Source: Rufibacter immobilis
GTDB taxonomy: Bacteria > Bacteroidota > Bacteroidia > Cytophagales > Hymenobacteraceae
DNA length: 64,000 nucleotides
Assembly: GCF_003721565.1 (NCBI RefSeq)
Contig: NZ_RJJE01000007.1
Coordinates: forward strand, 1 to 64,000
Direction: 5' to 3'
The notes beneath the pieces are model-generated. The model was not told the origin of the DNA. It made no database searches and saw only the letters and a program-made list of their open reading frames with translations. Numbering within the stretch: position 1 is the stretch's first letter; each line of letters starts with the position of its first letter. The position numbers and the translations under genes are program-made. Positions 31,491 through 41,116 of the stretch are shown one piece after another.

Positions 31491-33599
31491 CTACTGATTG
31501 AACGTAGTGCCTTCGCCGCTGGAAGTTGGTGTCCCGCTTGGTTCAGCGGCGGGCGGTGTATCTTCCAGGTTAGACTGTGCTCCCGTAGGCGAGGTGATGT
31601 GCGTTTCGGCGGCCAATTCGCTTTGGGTTTTGCTGCGGTCTGTTCCGGCGGTGTGGGCCTGGTAGTTGGTTAGTCCTTCAAAAGGTCTTGGGCCAACCAA
31701 ACGCTCCAAGTCATGCTGGAATAGGATTTCCTTCTCCAACAGTTCCTGCGCCACCAATTCCAGTTCGTTCCGTCTGTCAGATAATAACTGCAGTGTGCGG
31801 TTATACGCGTCTCCTACCAACAGGCGTACCTCTGCGTCAATGGTTTCAGCGGTAGTTTCTGAGTAAGGCTTAGTGAACGTGTTGTCTGGCTGTTTGGAAT
31901 CATAGAAAGACAGGTTCCCTATGCGCTCATTCATTCCGTACATAGTCACAATGCTGTAGGCCATTTTGGTGATGCGCTCTAAGTCACTTAAGGCACCGGT
32001 AGAAATTTTTCCAAACACAATCTGTTCAGCTGCCCGACCACCTAAAGCCATACACATCTCATCTACCAATTGCTCTGTGTTATAGAGGAACTGCTCTTTT
32101 GGCAAGTATTGCGCATAACCCAATGCGGCTACGCCACGGGGTACAATACTCACTTTCACCAACGGATCACAATGCTCCAGGAACCATCCGGCAATGGCAT
32201 GACCGGCTTCATGGTAGGCCACAATTTTCTTTTCCTGCGGAGAAATGATTTTATTTTTCTTCTCCAGGCCGCCAATGACACGGTCAATGGCATCATTGAA
32301 GTCCTGCATCTCTATGGCTTTCTTGTTCCGGCGGGCGGCAATCAAGGCAGCTTCATTACACACGTTGGCAATCTCGGCACCGGCAAATCCAGGAGTCTGC
32401 GCCGCTAATTTCTTAGCGTCTACGTCACCAGCCAAGGTTAATGGGCCTAAGTGCACGCCAAAGATGTGGGTACGGCCGTTGATGTCTGGTTTGTCAATGC
32501 TGATCTGGCGGTCAAAACGGCCGGGACGCAGCAAGGCAGAGTCCAGAATGTCTGGGCGGTTAGTGGCTGCCAGAATGATCACCCCAGAATCTGTGGCAAA
32601 ACCGTCCATCTCTACCAGCAGGGAGTTCAGGGTGTTCTCGCGCTCATCGTTTCCGCCGGGCATTTGTCCACGGCTACGGCTACGGCCAATGGCATCAATC
32701 TCGTCAATGAAGATGATACACGGCGCTTTGGCTTTGGCTTGTTTGAACAAGTCGCGCACCCGGGCGGCACCCACTCCCACAAACATCTCCACGAAGTCTG
32801 AGCCAGACAGGGAGAAGAAGGGAACGTCTGCCTCGCCGGCTACGGCTTTAGCCAATAAGGTTTTACCGGTACCCGGAGGACCTACCAACAAAGCACCTTT
32901 CGGGATTTTACCTCCCAAGATGGTGAACTTGGTAGGGTTCTTCAGGAACTCCACAATCTCCTGGATTTCCTCTTTGGCTTCTTCCAGACCGGCTACGTCT
33001 TTGAACGTGATTTTTACCTTGTTCTCAGCGTCAAACAGGGCCGCACGGGATTTGCCTATGTTGAAGATCTGTCCGCCGGCACCCCCAGTGGCCATACGGC
33101 GCATGAGGAACCAGAAGCCCACCATGAGTAGAATGAAGAACGGCCAGCCCATCAGGATTTCCAGTAGACCTGTACGTTTCTCAATTTCCAGCGGAATGCG
33201 CTGCTCACGCGGCACTTCGGCCTGCAGTTTGTCTAAATCCTCTTTGAAGCTCTCAGCGGTAATGATAGGAAAGTGGTACTGGGCACCCTGGTTGCTCATG
33301 CTGAAACCTCCGCGGCCTTCCAGTTCTGCCCGGTATTTTTCGTTTTTGAGGGCTTCCTCTTTCAAGGTGACCTCTACCACGTTGTTGTTCACCACGGCCA
33401 CTTTTTTCACATCCTGGGCCATCAGCATTTCCTCAAACCGGGGCTGGCGGATTTCTACCGTGGCGTTAAGATTGTTGTAATACGTGATGCCGAAAATAAA
33501 CAGCACGAGTGCAGCCAGTACCCAGATTTGCATGGTAGGGCGGGGCGGCGTAGTGGGAATTATTTTCCGTTTTTTCTTATTCTCTGGTTTTTCTGTCAT
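31491..33599 (-). CDS. ftsH: ATP-dependent zinc metalloprotease FtsH
   Basis: 702 aa from ATG 33599 ([10 protein letters not shown]); an in-frame ATG at 33704 would add 35 residues of non-family sequence. Two transmembrane helices (about 22-40 and 140-160) flank a periplasmic domain. Then comes the AAA module with [25 protein letters not shown] and the [15 protein letters not shown], and the protease site HEAGH. Membrane-bound hexamer that degrades misfolded and regulatory proteins. The acidic, Thr/Ser-rich tail is variable. Downstream of rsfS. Confidence 0.97.
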   Translation of the reverse strand: MTEKPENKKKRKIIPTTPPRPTMQIWVLAALVLFIFGITYYNNLNATVEIRQPRFEEMLMAQDVKKVAVVNNNVVEVTLKEEALKNEKYRAELEGRGGFSMSNQGAQYHFPIITAESFKEDLDKLQAEVPREQRIPLEIEKRTGLLEILMGWPFFILLMVGFWFLMRRMATGGAGGQIFNIGKSRAALFDAENKVKITFKDVAGLEEAKEEIQEIVEFLKNPTKFTILGGKIPKGALLVGPPGTGKTLLAKAVAGEADVPFFSLSGSDFVEMFVGVGAARVRDLFKQAKAKAPCIIFIDEIDAIGRSRSRGQMPGGNDERENTLNSLLVEMDGFATDSGVIILAATNRPDILDSALLRPGRFDRQISIDKPDINGRTHIFGVHLGPLTLAGDVDAKKLAAQTPGFAGAEIANVCNEAALIAARRNKKAIEMQDFNDAIDRVIGGLEKKNKIISPQEKKIVAYHEAGHAIAGWFLEHCDPLVKVSIVPRGVAALGYAQYLPKEQFLYNTEQLVDEMCMALGGRAAEQIVFGKISTGALSDLERITKMAYSIVTMYGMNERIGNLSFYDSKQPDNTFTKPYSETTAETIDAEVRLLVGDAYNRTLQLLSDRRNELELVAQELLEKEILFQHDLERLVGPRPFEGLTNYQAHTAGTDRSKTQSELAAETHITSPTGAQSNLEDTPPAAEPSGTPTSSGEGTTFNQ

Positions 33600-33648
33600 G
33601 GATTGTTCTCTTCTCAATAAAAAGTAAACCTCCGGGCCGGAGCTTTGT

Positions 33649-34047
33649 TTATACTGCGGCCGAAGCAGAGCCTTCAGCAGGCTCCACGTGGGTAATTTCA
33701 GCATCTCCCCAGAGTTCTTCCAGGGCGTAGAAATTACGTTTTTCCTTAAGGAAGATATGAACTACTACGTCTACGTAGTCCAGTACCACCCATTCACGGT
33801 TGGTACGGCCTTCACTCTGCCAAGGATGCTCTTTGGTTAATTTAAAAACTTCTTCCTCAATAGACGAAGCAATGGCATCCAGTTGGGTGTCTGAGCTTGC
33901 GGAGCTAATGATGAAGTAGTCTGATACAGCGTTCTTCAAGGATTTCAGGTTGAGAACCACGATATCGGCAGCTTTCTTTTCCTGCATGCCTTTTACCACT
34001 AGTTCTGCCAATATGTCGGAATTGTCCTGAATCGTGTTGTGTTTCAT
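33649..34047 (-). CDS. rsfS: Ribosomal silencing factor RsfS
   Basis: 132 aa from ATG 34047 ([11 protein letters not shown]); the open frame extends much further upstream but overlaps birA and does not resemble the family. Motifs are [30 protein letters not shown], and [15 protein letters not shown]. RsfS binds L14 on the 50S subunit and blocks subunit joining under starvation. The rsfS-ftsH order is typical for the phylum. Confidence 0.95.
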   Translation of the reverse strand: MKHNTIQDNSDILAELVVKGMQEKKAADIVVLNLKSLKNAVSDYFIISSASSDTQLDAIASSIEEEVFKLTKEHPWQSEGRTNREWVVLDYVDVVVHIFLKEKRNFYALEELWGDAEITHVEPAEGSASAAV

Positions 34048-34065
34048 CTGGGAAATATAAATTTG
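34036..34065 (+). promoter_or_regulatory. Candidate birA promoter
   Basis: GTTG (34036-34039) and TAAATTTG (34058-34065) are spaced 18 bp apart and match the Bacteroidota -33/-7 pattern. A TATTTTTG box facing the other way (complement of 34071-34078) may serve rsfS, so the two promoters would overlap. Confidence 0.5.
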
Positions 34066-34087
34066 ATCTTCAAAAATACTAAAGTCT

Positions 34088-34852
34088 TTGCAAAAAATTT
34101 CGCCCCGAAGCCTTTTTATAGGCCAGCAGCTGGTTTTTATGCCAGAGTGCGCCTCTACCAATACAGAGGCACATGAGCTTGTTAACAATAATTGCGCCAC
34201 GGATGGTTGTGTCATAGTGGCGGGCGCCCAAACCGGCGGGCGCGGCCAACGTGGCAATACCTGGGACGTGGAGCCTGACAAAAACATTACGTTGTCTGTC
34301 ATTCTAAAGCCTACCTTCTTAGAGGCGCAGCACCAGTTCTCCCTGAACATTGCCGTGTCCCTGGCCGTGCTGGATCTGATGCAGGCGTATGTGCCGGCTG
34401 GCGTACGGCTAAAATGGCCCAACGACCTGTACTGCCATGATCAGAAAGCCGGTGGTATTCTCATTGAGAACTCCGTGAGCGGAAGATTTCTGCAACACAG
34501 CGTCATTGGCATTGGCCTTAACGTGAACCAGGTAACGTTTGCGCAGCCAAGGGCTACCTCGCTGGCCTTGCTCACCGGCAGGCAATTTACCCTGTCTGCT
34601 CTGGTAGAGGAAATGCTGGAGAACCTGGAGCGCCGGTACCTGGCCTTACGGTGCGGCGGCGCGGCGGCGCAAAAACAGGAATACCTGGGGCATCTATACC
34701 GTTACCAGGAGTGGCATGCTTTTGAGGTGCAGGGGCAAGTGGTGCAGGGGCAGATTACCGGAATAGACGCGGCGGGCCGGCTGGCAGTGCTCATAGAACA
34801 GAAATTGCAGTTCTTCCAGTTCCAGGAAATTAAGTTTGTGATAGGGGAGTGA
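34088..34852 (+). CDS. birA: Biotin-[acetyl-CoA-carboxylase] ligase
   Basis: A 254-aa group I (no N-terminal helix-turn-helix) biotin protein ligase. The biotin/ATP motif GGRGQRGNTW lies at about 51-60 and KWPNDLYC at about 116-123. The start is read as TTG 34088: there is a stop in frame at 34064 and no ATG before residue 18. It attaches biotin to carboxylase carrier domains. Divergent from rsfS. Confidence 0.93.
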   Translation: MQKISPRSLFIGQQLVFMPECASTNTEAHELVNNNCATDGCVIVAGAQTGGRGQRGNTWDVEPDKNITLSVILKPTFLEAQHQFSLNIAVSLAVLDLMQAYVPAGVRLKWPNDLYCHDQKAGGILIENSVSGRFLQHSVIGIGLNVNQVTFAQPRATSLALLTGRQFTLSALVEEMLENLERRYLALRCGGAAAQKQEYLGHLYRYQEWHAFEVQGQVVQGQITGIDAAGRLAVLIEQKLQFFQFQEIKFVIGE

Positions 34853-34892
34853 GCGTTTTTGGCCTGATTTTTGAAAATGAGCCCCTAAACGG
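34853..34892 (-). repeat. Palindromic repeat, reverse orientation (copy 22)
   Basis: On the minus strand: CCGTTTAGGGGCTCATTTTC then TCAGGCCAAAAACGC. It begins at the base after the birA stop codon. Confidence 0.9.
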
Positions 34893-34958
34893 CTTGTATT
34901 TCTGAAAGTGAGGATTGATCTTTTTATAGAAATCTACTGTTAAAATTCTGAGCAGATG

Positions 34959-34989
34959 CTTGTAATTTAAGGATAGGTTCTTATATTTG
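34959..34989 (+). promoter_or_regulatory. Candidate promoter of the T9SS cargo gene
   Basis: CTTG (34959-34962), a 19-bp spacer and TATATTTG (34982-34989): a good match to the Bacteroidota pattern TTTG-N19-TAnnTTTG, 45 bp before the ATG. Confidence 0.6.
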
Positions 34990-35033
34990 AACAATTCTGA
35001 ATAGTTGAAACCAGCTTCTTTGCTATATATGGT

Positions 35034-35669
35034 ATGAAAATTTTTACTCGTGTTTTCCTGGGGATTTTAGCCTTGGGCTTGGTGGTAGGCAGTAAAGCAG
35101 CCTCTTTAGGGGTTGTACCAGGTGGGTTGCCCGTAAATGCCCGAGTGGCGGATACGTCCAAATCTGACACTGTTTTCCTGAACTGGCGTTCCGCGTCTGG
35201 GTTAACCGTTACGGATCTAGGAATTTTGCCAGCGCTGAATTTTCCTTCTTATAACCCTAACGCCAAAAAGTACTCGCCTTTTCTGTATCTTACTAAAAAG
35301 GGAAACAGTGCATTGGCTGTGAAGCCCGGGGTGCGGAATGTGACGCCTTCTTACACTGCCGTAACCCGGCAGTTGAGCTCTACCCAGGGCATCAAAGAAT
35401 CCAAATTGATTCCTTCGCTCAATGCGTATCCAAACCCGTCTAGAGGGGTGACCAAGATTTCCCTGAGTTCCCTGGGAGATGACCACTACAAAATCAGGAT
35501 CTCCAATGCCATTGGCAAGGTGTACAAAGAGATTCCCGTAATGCAGCCTTCGGCCACAGAAACTATTGTGGTGGACCTTTCTCCGCTGCCCGCCGGTATT
35601 TATTTCTACAGTCTTTTGGTGAACGAGAAGATGGTGGAAACCAAACGACTTATTCTGCAGCCGCAATAA
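35034..35669 (+). CDS. Small secreted protein with type IX secretion sorting domain
   Basis: A 211-aa protein with a Sec signal peptide (about 1-23) and a C-terminal type A sorting domain at about 125-211: LNAYPNPSRGVTKISL, then YKIRISNAIGKVYKE, VDLSPLPAGIYFYSLLVNEKMVETKRLIL. The sorting tail targets it to the T9SS for export or surface attachment. The cargo part is only about 100 residues with no known domain. Candidate promoter and a strong terminator show a single-gene unit. Confidence 0.88.
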   Translation: MKIFTRVFLGILALGLVVGSKAASLGVVPGGLPVNARVADTSKSDTVFLNWRSASGLTVTDLGILPALNFPSYNPNAKKYSPFLYLTKKGNSALAVKPGVRNVTPSYTAVTRQLSSTQGIKESKLIPSLNAYPNPSRGVTKISLSSLGDDHYKIRISNAIGKVYKEIPVMQPSATETIVVDLSPLPAGIYFYSLLVNEKMVETKRLILQPQ

Positions 35670-35691
35670 TTCTTGCCTGCTTCCAGTTATG

Positions 35692-35720
35692 AAAGAGCCA
35701 GCCTACGCTGGCTCTTTTTT
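35692..35720 (+). terminator. Terminator of the T9SS cargo gene
   Basis: AAAGAGCCAGC-ctac-GCTGGCTCTTT followed by a T run, 22 bp after the stop. Confidence 0.92.
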
Positions 35721-35792
35721 TATTTATTGGGCTGCCAAGAGGCGATACGTTCAGAAAATTGCTAATTTCGAGAGTTCAATCATAATCATATC

Positions 35793-38700
35793 ATGTTGCA
35801 ATACAATCGGATCAACAATCTGGTGGGTTGGCTGGTATTTGCGGTGGCTACCATCGTTTATGTACTTACCCTGGAGCCAACGGCCAGTTTCTGGGACAGC
35901 GGAGAATTTATTGCCTGCTCTTACAAACTGTTAGTACCACACCCGCCCGGGGCTCCTTTCTATCTGCTGCTGGGCCGTGTTTTCTCTATGTTTGCGGGTG
36001 ATCCTTCGCAAGTGGCCTGGTGGGTGAACTTACTTTCTGCGCTTTCCAGCTCCTTCACGGTACTGTTCCTTTTCTGGACTATCACCATACTGGCCCGTAA
36101 ATTATTGGTGCCAACTCCTAAAACTCCAGCAGGACTATCTTCTGCGGCAACCCCTGTTACAGAAACGTTGGTGGAGCCAACCTTGGGGCAGACCATTGCC
36201 ATTATGGGGGCGGCTACTGTTGGGGCTTTAGCCTTCACGTTCTCAGATTCCTTCTGGTTTTCGGCGGTAGAGGCAGAGGTATACGCGCTTTCTTCCTTCT
36301 TCACTGCCTTTGTGGTATGGGCCATGCTGCGGTGGGAAAGCCGCGCCCATGATGCCGTTTCTGATAAATGGCTTATCCTGATCGCCTACATGGTGGGCCT
36401 TTCCATTGGGGTGCACTTGTTGAACCTGGTGGCTATTCCAGCTCTGGCGTTCATTTTCTTCTTCCGCCTTAGAAAATATTCTAATAAAGGGGCCATCATC
36501 ACCTTGGTGGTAAGTGCCCTCATCTTGGGCGTGGTGCTGGTAGGGATCATCCCTGGTCTGCCTTCTATTGCCGGAAGCTTTGAGGTGATGTTTGTGAACA
36601 GCTTCGGGTTGCCGTTTGGGGCAGGGGTGATTTTCTTCGTGGCGCTGTTCATTGGGATTATTGTCTGGGCGGTGCGTTACGCCATCAGAACCGGCAACCG
36701 TGCCCTGCATACGGCTTTGCTGAGCTTCATCTTCGTGCTGATTGGCTATTCTTCTTACCTCATCATCCCTATCCGGTCGGGCTATGACCCAACCATTGAC
36801 GAGAATGACCCAGAGAACATTGTGAGCTTTGTGTCTTACCTTAAGCGGGAGCAGTACGGTGACCGTCCGTTGCTGTTCGGGCCTCAGTTCAACGCAGAGC
36901 CGGTAGACCAGGAAGAAGGTGCCGCGCAATACATCAAAGGCGAAGACAAGTATATAGAGGTAGGCCGCAAAATTGAGCCGGTTTATGATTCCAAAGACAA
37001 AACGCTGCTGCCGCGTCTGTACAGCAACCAGCCGGGGCACATTGCCCAGTACAAAAAATGGGTGAATATTCAGGAAGGCCAGAAACCTACCATGGGCCAG
37101 AACTTTGACTTCCTGTTCAGCTACCAGATGGGGCACATGTTCTGGCGGTACTTCGGCTGGAACTTCGTGGGTCGCGAGGGAGATATTCAGCAGTCCGGTG
37201 TGCTGTGGCCGTGGGAAGGGAATGATGGTTTACCGTCGCGCGTAGCCGAAAGCAAAGCCCGGAACAATTTCTACATGCTGCCGTTCGCGTTGGGGATCAT
37301 CGGCCTTGTTTTCCAACTCAGAAGAAAGCAGCGCGATGCCTTCGTGGTAGGACTATTGTTCTTCTTTACCGGTATCGCCATTGTCATTTACCTGAACCAG
37401 CCGCCTATTGAGCCGCGGGAGCGGGATTACACCTTTGCCGGTGCGTTCTATGCTTATTCCATCTGGATTGGTTTAGGCGTGTTGGCCATCGCCGATTTCC
37501 TGCGCCGCACCCTTAAGTCTGATGTGTTGGCTGGTGTGGTGGCTACCGTGGTAGGGTTACTGATTCCGGGTGTGATGGCGGCCCAGGGCTGGGACGACCA
37601 TGATCGCTCAGACCGTTACCATTCCGTAGATTCAGCCAAGAACCTACTGAACTCTGTGGCGCCTAATGCTATCCTGTTCACCAACGGCGACAATGACACG
37701 TTCCCGCTGTGGTACGCGCAGGAAGTGGAAGGTTTCAGGACCGATGTGCGCGTGGCCGTGCTCAGTTACATGAACACAGACTGGTACCTAGACCAGATGA
37801 AACGCCAGGCCTACAAGTCTGAGCCGTTCCCTATGAGTCTGGAGAATGAGAACTACCGCCAGGGAATAAACGACTATCTGCCGTACGTAGAGCGTCCGGA
37901 AGTAGCCGGTGGCATAGACCTGAAGCAGTACATCCAACTGGTGAAACAAAACCACCAGGCCCTGCAGATTGGTGACCGTGCCGGCCGTACCTACCTGTCT
38001 TTCCCTACCAAGAACTTCTTCCTGAACGTAGACAAACAGGCGGTGCTGGCAGCCAATGCGGTGGCACCCGGTTATCAAGATTCAGTGGTGAGCCAAATGC
38101 GCTGGACCATCAACAAGGGCGGCCTGGAGAAAAAGCACCTGGCCATTCTGGATCTTCTGGCCAACAACAACTGGAAGCGCCCTGTGTATTTCTCCACCAC
38201 GGCAGACAATTCAGACTTTATGGGGCTTGACAATTACCTGCAGCTGGAAGGCCTGGCGTACCGCGTGGTGCCGGTCCTGAACAAGAACCCAGAGCAGACG
38301 GGCTACATTGCCAAAGACATCATGTACAACAACATGATGACCAAGTTCTCCTGGAGAAACCTTGACCGCGAAGACATTTTCTATGACGAGAACTACCTGC
38401 GCTTCCCGGCCAACGCCCGTGACAAATATTACCAGTTAACGCTGGAGTACCTGAAAGCCGGTGATAAAGCCACGGCCAAAAAGGTGATGGACTACTGCTT
38501 CACGCAACTGCCAGACAAATCCATCCCGTATGACTATTACGTGCCGCCGTTTGTGGTGCCGTTATACGAGGTGGGAGACCAGAAGCGGGCGCAGGAGATT
38601 GTGAACGTCATGTCTGACAGAGCAGACAAAGCGCTGCGGTATTACTTCACCCAAAACTCTATGTTTGAGACTGAGATCAGAATTAACCTGTTCATCATGC

Positions 38701-38798
38701 AGCAGCTCATTCAGGTGTCGCGGCAGGTGGGCATGACGCAGAAGGCCACAGAGATAGAACAGAAATTCATGCAGCATTACAGCCAGATGAGCAGATAA
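35793..38798 (+). CDS. DUF2723 multi-spanning membrane protein
   Basis: A 1001-aa inner-membrane protein. About 10-12 transmembrane helices cover residues 10-560, and the N-terminus has FWDSGEFIACSYKLLVPHPPGAPFYLLLGR, the hallmark of DUF2723. The last 400 residues are mostly soluble (TNGDNDTFPLWYAQEVEG, VYFSTTADNSDFM). DUF2723 proteins share the fold of C-type glycosyltransferases; eukaryotic TMEM260 is an O-mannosyltransferase. A role in protein or envelope glycosylation is an inference. The length is typical for Bacteroidota. Confidence 0.9.
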   Translation: MLQYNRINNLVGWLVFAVATIVYVLTLEPTASFWDSGEFIACSYKLLVPHPPGAPFYLLLGRVFSMFAGDPSQVAWWVNLLSALSSSFTVLFLFWTITILARKLLVPTPKTPAGLSSAATPVTETLVEPTLGQTIAIMGAATVGALAFTFSDSFWFSAVEAEVYALSSFFTAFVVWAMLRWESRAHDAVSDKWLILIAYMVGLSIGVHLLNLVAIPALAFIFFFRLRKYSNKGAIITLVVSALILGVVLVGIIPGLPSIAGSFEVMFVNSFGLPFGAGVIFFVALFIGIIVWAVRYAIRTGNRALHTALLSFIFVLIGYSSYLIIPIRSGYDPTIDENDPENIVSFVSYLKREQYGDRPLLFGPQFNAEPVDQEEGAAQYIKGEDKYIEVGRKIEPVYDSKDKTLLPRLYSNQPGHIAQYKKWVNIQEGQKPTMGQNFDFLFSYQMGHMFWRYFGWNFVGREGDIQQSGVLWPWEGNDGLPSRVAESKARNNFYMLPFALGIIGLVFQLRRKQRDAFVVGLLFFFTGIAIVIYLNQPPIEPRERDYTFAGAFYAYSIWIGLGVLAIADFLRRTLKSDVLAGVVATVVGLLIPGVMAAQGWDDHDRSDRYHSVDSAKNLLNSVAPNAILFTNGDNDTFPLWYAQEVEGFRTDVRVAVLSYMNTDWYLDQMKRQAYKSEPFPMSLENENYRQGINDYLPYVERPEVAGGIDLKQYIQLVKQNHQALQIGDRAGRTYLSFPTKNFFLNVDKQAVLAANAVAPGYQDSVVSQMRWTINKGGLEKKHLAILDLLANNNWKRPVYFSTTADNSDFMGLDNYLQLEGLAYRVVPVLNKNPEQTGYIAKDIMYNNMMTKFSWRNLDREDIFYDENYLRFPANARDKYYQLTLEYLKAGDKATAKKVMDYCFTQLPDKSIPYDYYVPPFVVPLYEVGDQKRAQEIVNVMSDRADKALRYYFTQNSMFETEIRINLFIMQQLIQVSRQVGMTQKATEIEQKFMQHYSQMSR

Positions 38799-38804
38799 TT
38801 TCTG

Positions 38805-38856
38805 CCCAAGCAAAAAGAAAGGCCGGTTCTTCAACCGGCCTTTCTTTTTGCTTGGG
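38805..38856 (+). terminator. 24-bp perfect terminator hairpin after the DUF2723 gene
   Basis: Stem 38805-38828 pairs with 38833-38856 around loop CTTC, 6 bp after the stop. It directly abuts repeat copy 23. Confidence 0.93.
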
Positions 38857-38907
38857 GGTTTGCGTTTAGGGGCTGTTTTTCCAAAAACGGCCCCTAAACG
38901 CAAACCC
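38856..38907. repeat. Palindromic repeat with extended arms (copy 23)
   Basis: GGGTTTGCGTTTAGGGGC and GCCCCTAAACGCAAACCC are perfect complements; the outer GGGTTT/AAACCC is specific to this copy. Confidence 0.97.
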
Positions 38908-38999
38908 ATAGTTTGGCCAAATCATAAAGAGATTGTGGGCTTGTCTCGCTTCCTCAACTCCACCGAAACCAGACTGACGATTTTCTGCGGAAATACGGT

Positions 39000-39007
39000 T
39001 ACCTTTG
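39000..39007 (+). promoter_or_regulatory. Candidate -7 box of rlmB
   Basis: TACCTTTG matches TAnnTTTG, 54 bp before the ATG. No good -33 box at the expected distance. Confidence 0.35.
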
Positions 39008-39061
39008 TCCTTCATTCAGAAGGGCAACGTAAGACTGGTTGCCAAGCAACGCATTACATTC

Positions 39062-39874
39062 ATGGAGAATAGAAATTACAGAGATAGAGATGGCGGCGGA
39101 AAGCCCAGGTACTACAGCCAGCCCAAAGCCGATAAAATGGAAATGATCTTCGGACTGCGCCCTATTTTGGAGGCGCTGCACGCCGGTAAAACCATGGAGA
39201 AGATCTATCTGCTAAAAGGAGCCAAGCACAGCATCAGTCAAGAGATCACGGAGCTGGCCCGCGAGGCGCAGATTCCTATTTCTCTGGTGCCTAATGAGAA
39301 ACTGGACCAGCTCACCCGCAAGAATCACCAGGGTGCGGTGGCGTACCTGTCCGCGATCTCTTATTCTCCTTTAGACGAAATTGTGGCTTCGCTCTTTGAG
39401 AAAGGCAAAGACCCCTTGTTGCTGGTGCTGGACCGCGTAACCGATGTGCGGAATTTTGGGGCCATTGCCCGTAACGCCGAATGCATGGGCGTAGACGCCA
39501 TTGTGATCCCGAGCCGCGGGGCCGCGCAGATCAACGCCGATGCCCTTAAAACTTCGGCGGGTGCCCTTAACCTGATTCCGGTTTGCCGCGAAGCCAACTT
39601 AAAAGAAACCCTGCACTTCCTGAAACAGTCTGGCATACGGGTGGTGGCCTGTACCGAGAAAGCCGAAGATGATCTCACAGATGCAGGCGTAGACCTTACC
39701 GGTCCGGTAGCCGTGCTCATGGGCAGTGAGGAAGACGGTATTTCACCGGAGTACCTGAAGCGGGCAGACCTGCGCGTGAAAATCCCGATGCTGGGGCAGG
39801 TGCAGTCTTTGAACGTGTCAGTGGCCAGCGGTATTATTCTGTACGAAGCACTTCGGCAAAGGAAAGAAGCCTAA
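39062..39874 (+). CDS. rlmB: 23S rRNA (guanosine-2'-O-)-methyltransferase RlmB-like, TrmH family
   Basis: 270 aa from ATG 39062 (MENRNYRDRDGGG); the frame can extend 19 codons upstream to TTG 39005. The substrate-binding domain begins with IFGLRPILEAL. The SPOUT motifs are NFGAIARNAE, MGSEEDGIS and IPMLGQVQSLNVSVA. It would methylate G2251 of 23S rRNA or a related RNA site. The basic Arg/Asp/Gly-rich N-terminal 20 residues are lineage-specific. Confidence 0.9.
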   Translation: MENRNYRDRDGGGKPRYYSQPKADKMEMIFGLRPILEALHAGKTMEKIYLLKGAKHSISQEITELAREAQIPISLVPNEKLDQLTRKNHQGAVAYLSAISYSPLDEIVASLFEKGKDPLLLVLDRVTDVRNFGAIARNAECMGVDAIVIPSRGAAQINADALKTSAGALNLIPVCREANLKETLHFLKQSGIRVVACTEKAEDDLTDAGVDLTGPVAVLMGSEEDGISPEYLKRADLRVKIPMLGQVQSLNVSVASGIILYEALRQRKEA

Positions 39875-39894
39875 GTATTTTCTATAAGTCAAAA

Positions 39895-39931
39895 AAAGAG
39901 CCGGTGCGTTCTCTGAACGCACCGGCTCTTT
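39895..39931 (+). terminator. Terminator of rlmB
   Basis: 17-bp perfect stem 39895-39911 with 39915-39931 and a 3-nt loop, 20 bp after the stop. Its last bases are shared with the outer arm of repeat copy 24. Confidence 0.9.
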
Positions 39932-39976
39932 GCGTTTAGGGGCCGTTTTTTCAAAAACGGCCCCTAAACGCAAAAG
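39928..39976. repeat. Palindromic repeat with extended arms (copy 24)
   Basis: TTTGCGTTTAGGGGCCG and CGGCCCCTAAACGCAAA are complementary. It lies between two terminators of convergent genes. Confidence 0.97.
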
Positions 39977-39978
39977 GC

Positions 39979-40023
39979 AAAAAAGGAGAGGCCCACTAAT
40001 TTGTTGCGGGCCTCTCCTTTTTT
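39979..40023 (-). terminator. Terminator of the manC-kdsD transcript
   Basis: A 16-bp perfect stem (39979-39994 with 40008-40023), with a T run on the minus strand, 15 bp after the manC stop. Confidence 0.9.
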
Positions 40024-40038
40024 TCGGCAGAACGTTCC

Positions 40039-41115
40039 TTAGATGAAGTTCTGTCCTTTTATGGCTTTGGCATCTGCCATAAAGTCTTTCACCTTCTGTT
40101 CATCTTCGCGGCGGCAGACCATGAAAATATTATCATGGGCGGCCACAATGTAATCCTGAAGCCCTTGCACCACCACCAGGTGGTCCTGCGGAGTTTTCAC
40201 AATGCAGTTGTTGACATCATACAGGAGCACGTTGCCGTCAATCACGTTGCCTTCGGTGGTTTTCTCAGACAGGCTGTAGAGGGAGTTCCAGGTGCCCAGG
40301 TCAGACCAGCCAAAGTCGCCCAAGATCACGAACACGTTGTCAGCTTTCTCCATGAGGCCGTAGTCAATGGAGATGTTGCGGCAATGGGAGTACGCTCTGC
40401 TGATAAACGCTTCCTCATCCTGAGTGTCAAACACGGAGATGCCTTCCTCAAAGGTCTCGGCCATGTCACTGAGGTGCTGCCGGAAGGCCTTGAGAATGGT
40501 CTGGGCGTTCCAGATAAAGATACCGGCGTTCCAAACAAACTCGCCGCTGTCCAAGAACATCTGGGCAATTTCCAGCGAAGGCTTCTCAGTGAAGGTCTTT
40601 ACCTTCTTAAGCGCGTTGTGCTGGTCATCAATGAACTGGATGTAGCCGTAGCCGGTATCTGGGCGGGTGGGCTTGATGCCCAAAGTGACCAGAATGTCGT
40701 CTTTGGCGGTAGCCTCCAATCCTTCCTTCACACAGCTGATGAACGCTTCTTCGCGCAGGATCACGTGGTCTGCGGGAGCCACCACAATGTTGGCACCGGG
40801 GTTCTTCTTCGCGATCTTATAGCAGGCGTAGGCAATGCAGGGGGCGGTATTGCGGCCAATGGGCTCCTGCAGAATCTGGCTTTCGGGCAGTTCCGGCAAG
40901 TGTTCCTGCACTAAGTTGATGTAGTCACGGTGGGTTACTACGTAAATATTCTCTGGGGGGCAGACACCGTTAAACCGTTTATAGGTAGTCTGGATCATGC
41001 TTTCGCCAATACCCAACACATCATGGAACTGCTTAGGATGGTTTACCCGGCTAAACGGCCAGAACCGGCTCCCAATGCCGCCCGCCATGATCACTACATA
41101 AGTATTTTGGTTCAT
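40039..41115 (-). CDS. manC: Mannose-1-phosphate guanylyltransferase
   Basis: A 358-aa enzyme that makes GDP-mannose from mannose-1-phosphate and GTP. The nucleotide-binding motif is VIMAGGIGSRFWPFS (8-22), and VVAPADHVI and FTEKP follow. Length equals the single-domain form (no isomerase domain). One base after kdsD on the same strand, forming a two-gene sugar-nucleotide unit for surface polysaccharides. Confidence 0.93.
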   Translation of the reverse strand: MNQNTYVVIMAGGIGSRFWPFSRVNHPKQFHDVLGIGESMIQTTYKRFNGVCPPENIYVVTHRDYINLVQEHLPELPESQILQEPIGRNTAPCIAYACYKIAKKNPGANIVVAPADHVILREEAFISCVKEGLEATAKDDILVTLGIKPTRPDTGYGYIQFIDDQHNALKKVKTFTEKPSLEIAQMFLDSGEFVWNAGIFIWNAQTILKAFRQHLSDMAETFEEGISVFDTQDEEAFISRAYSHCRNISIDYGLMEKADNVFVILGDFGWSDLGTWNSLYSLSEKTTEGNVIDGNVLLYDVNNCIVKTPQDHLVVVQGLQDYIVAAHDNIFMVCRREDEQKVKDFMADAKAIKGQNFI

Positions 41116-41116
41116 G

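Noticed and set aside
33600-33704. 35-residue N-terminal extension of FtsH
   Set aside because: It overlaps rsfS and is not family-like; ATG 33599 gives the standard basic N-terminus before the first membrane helix.
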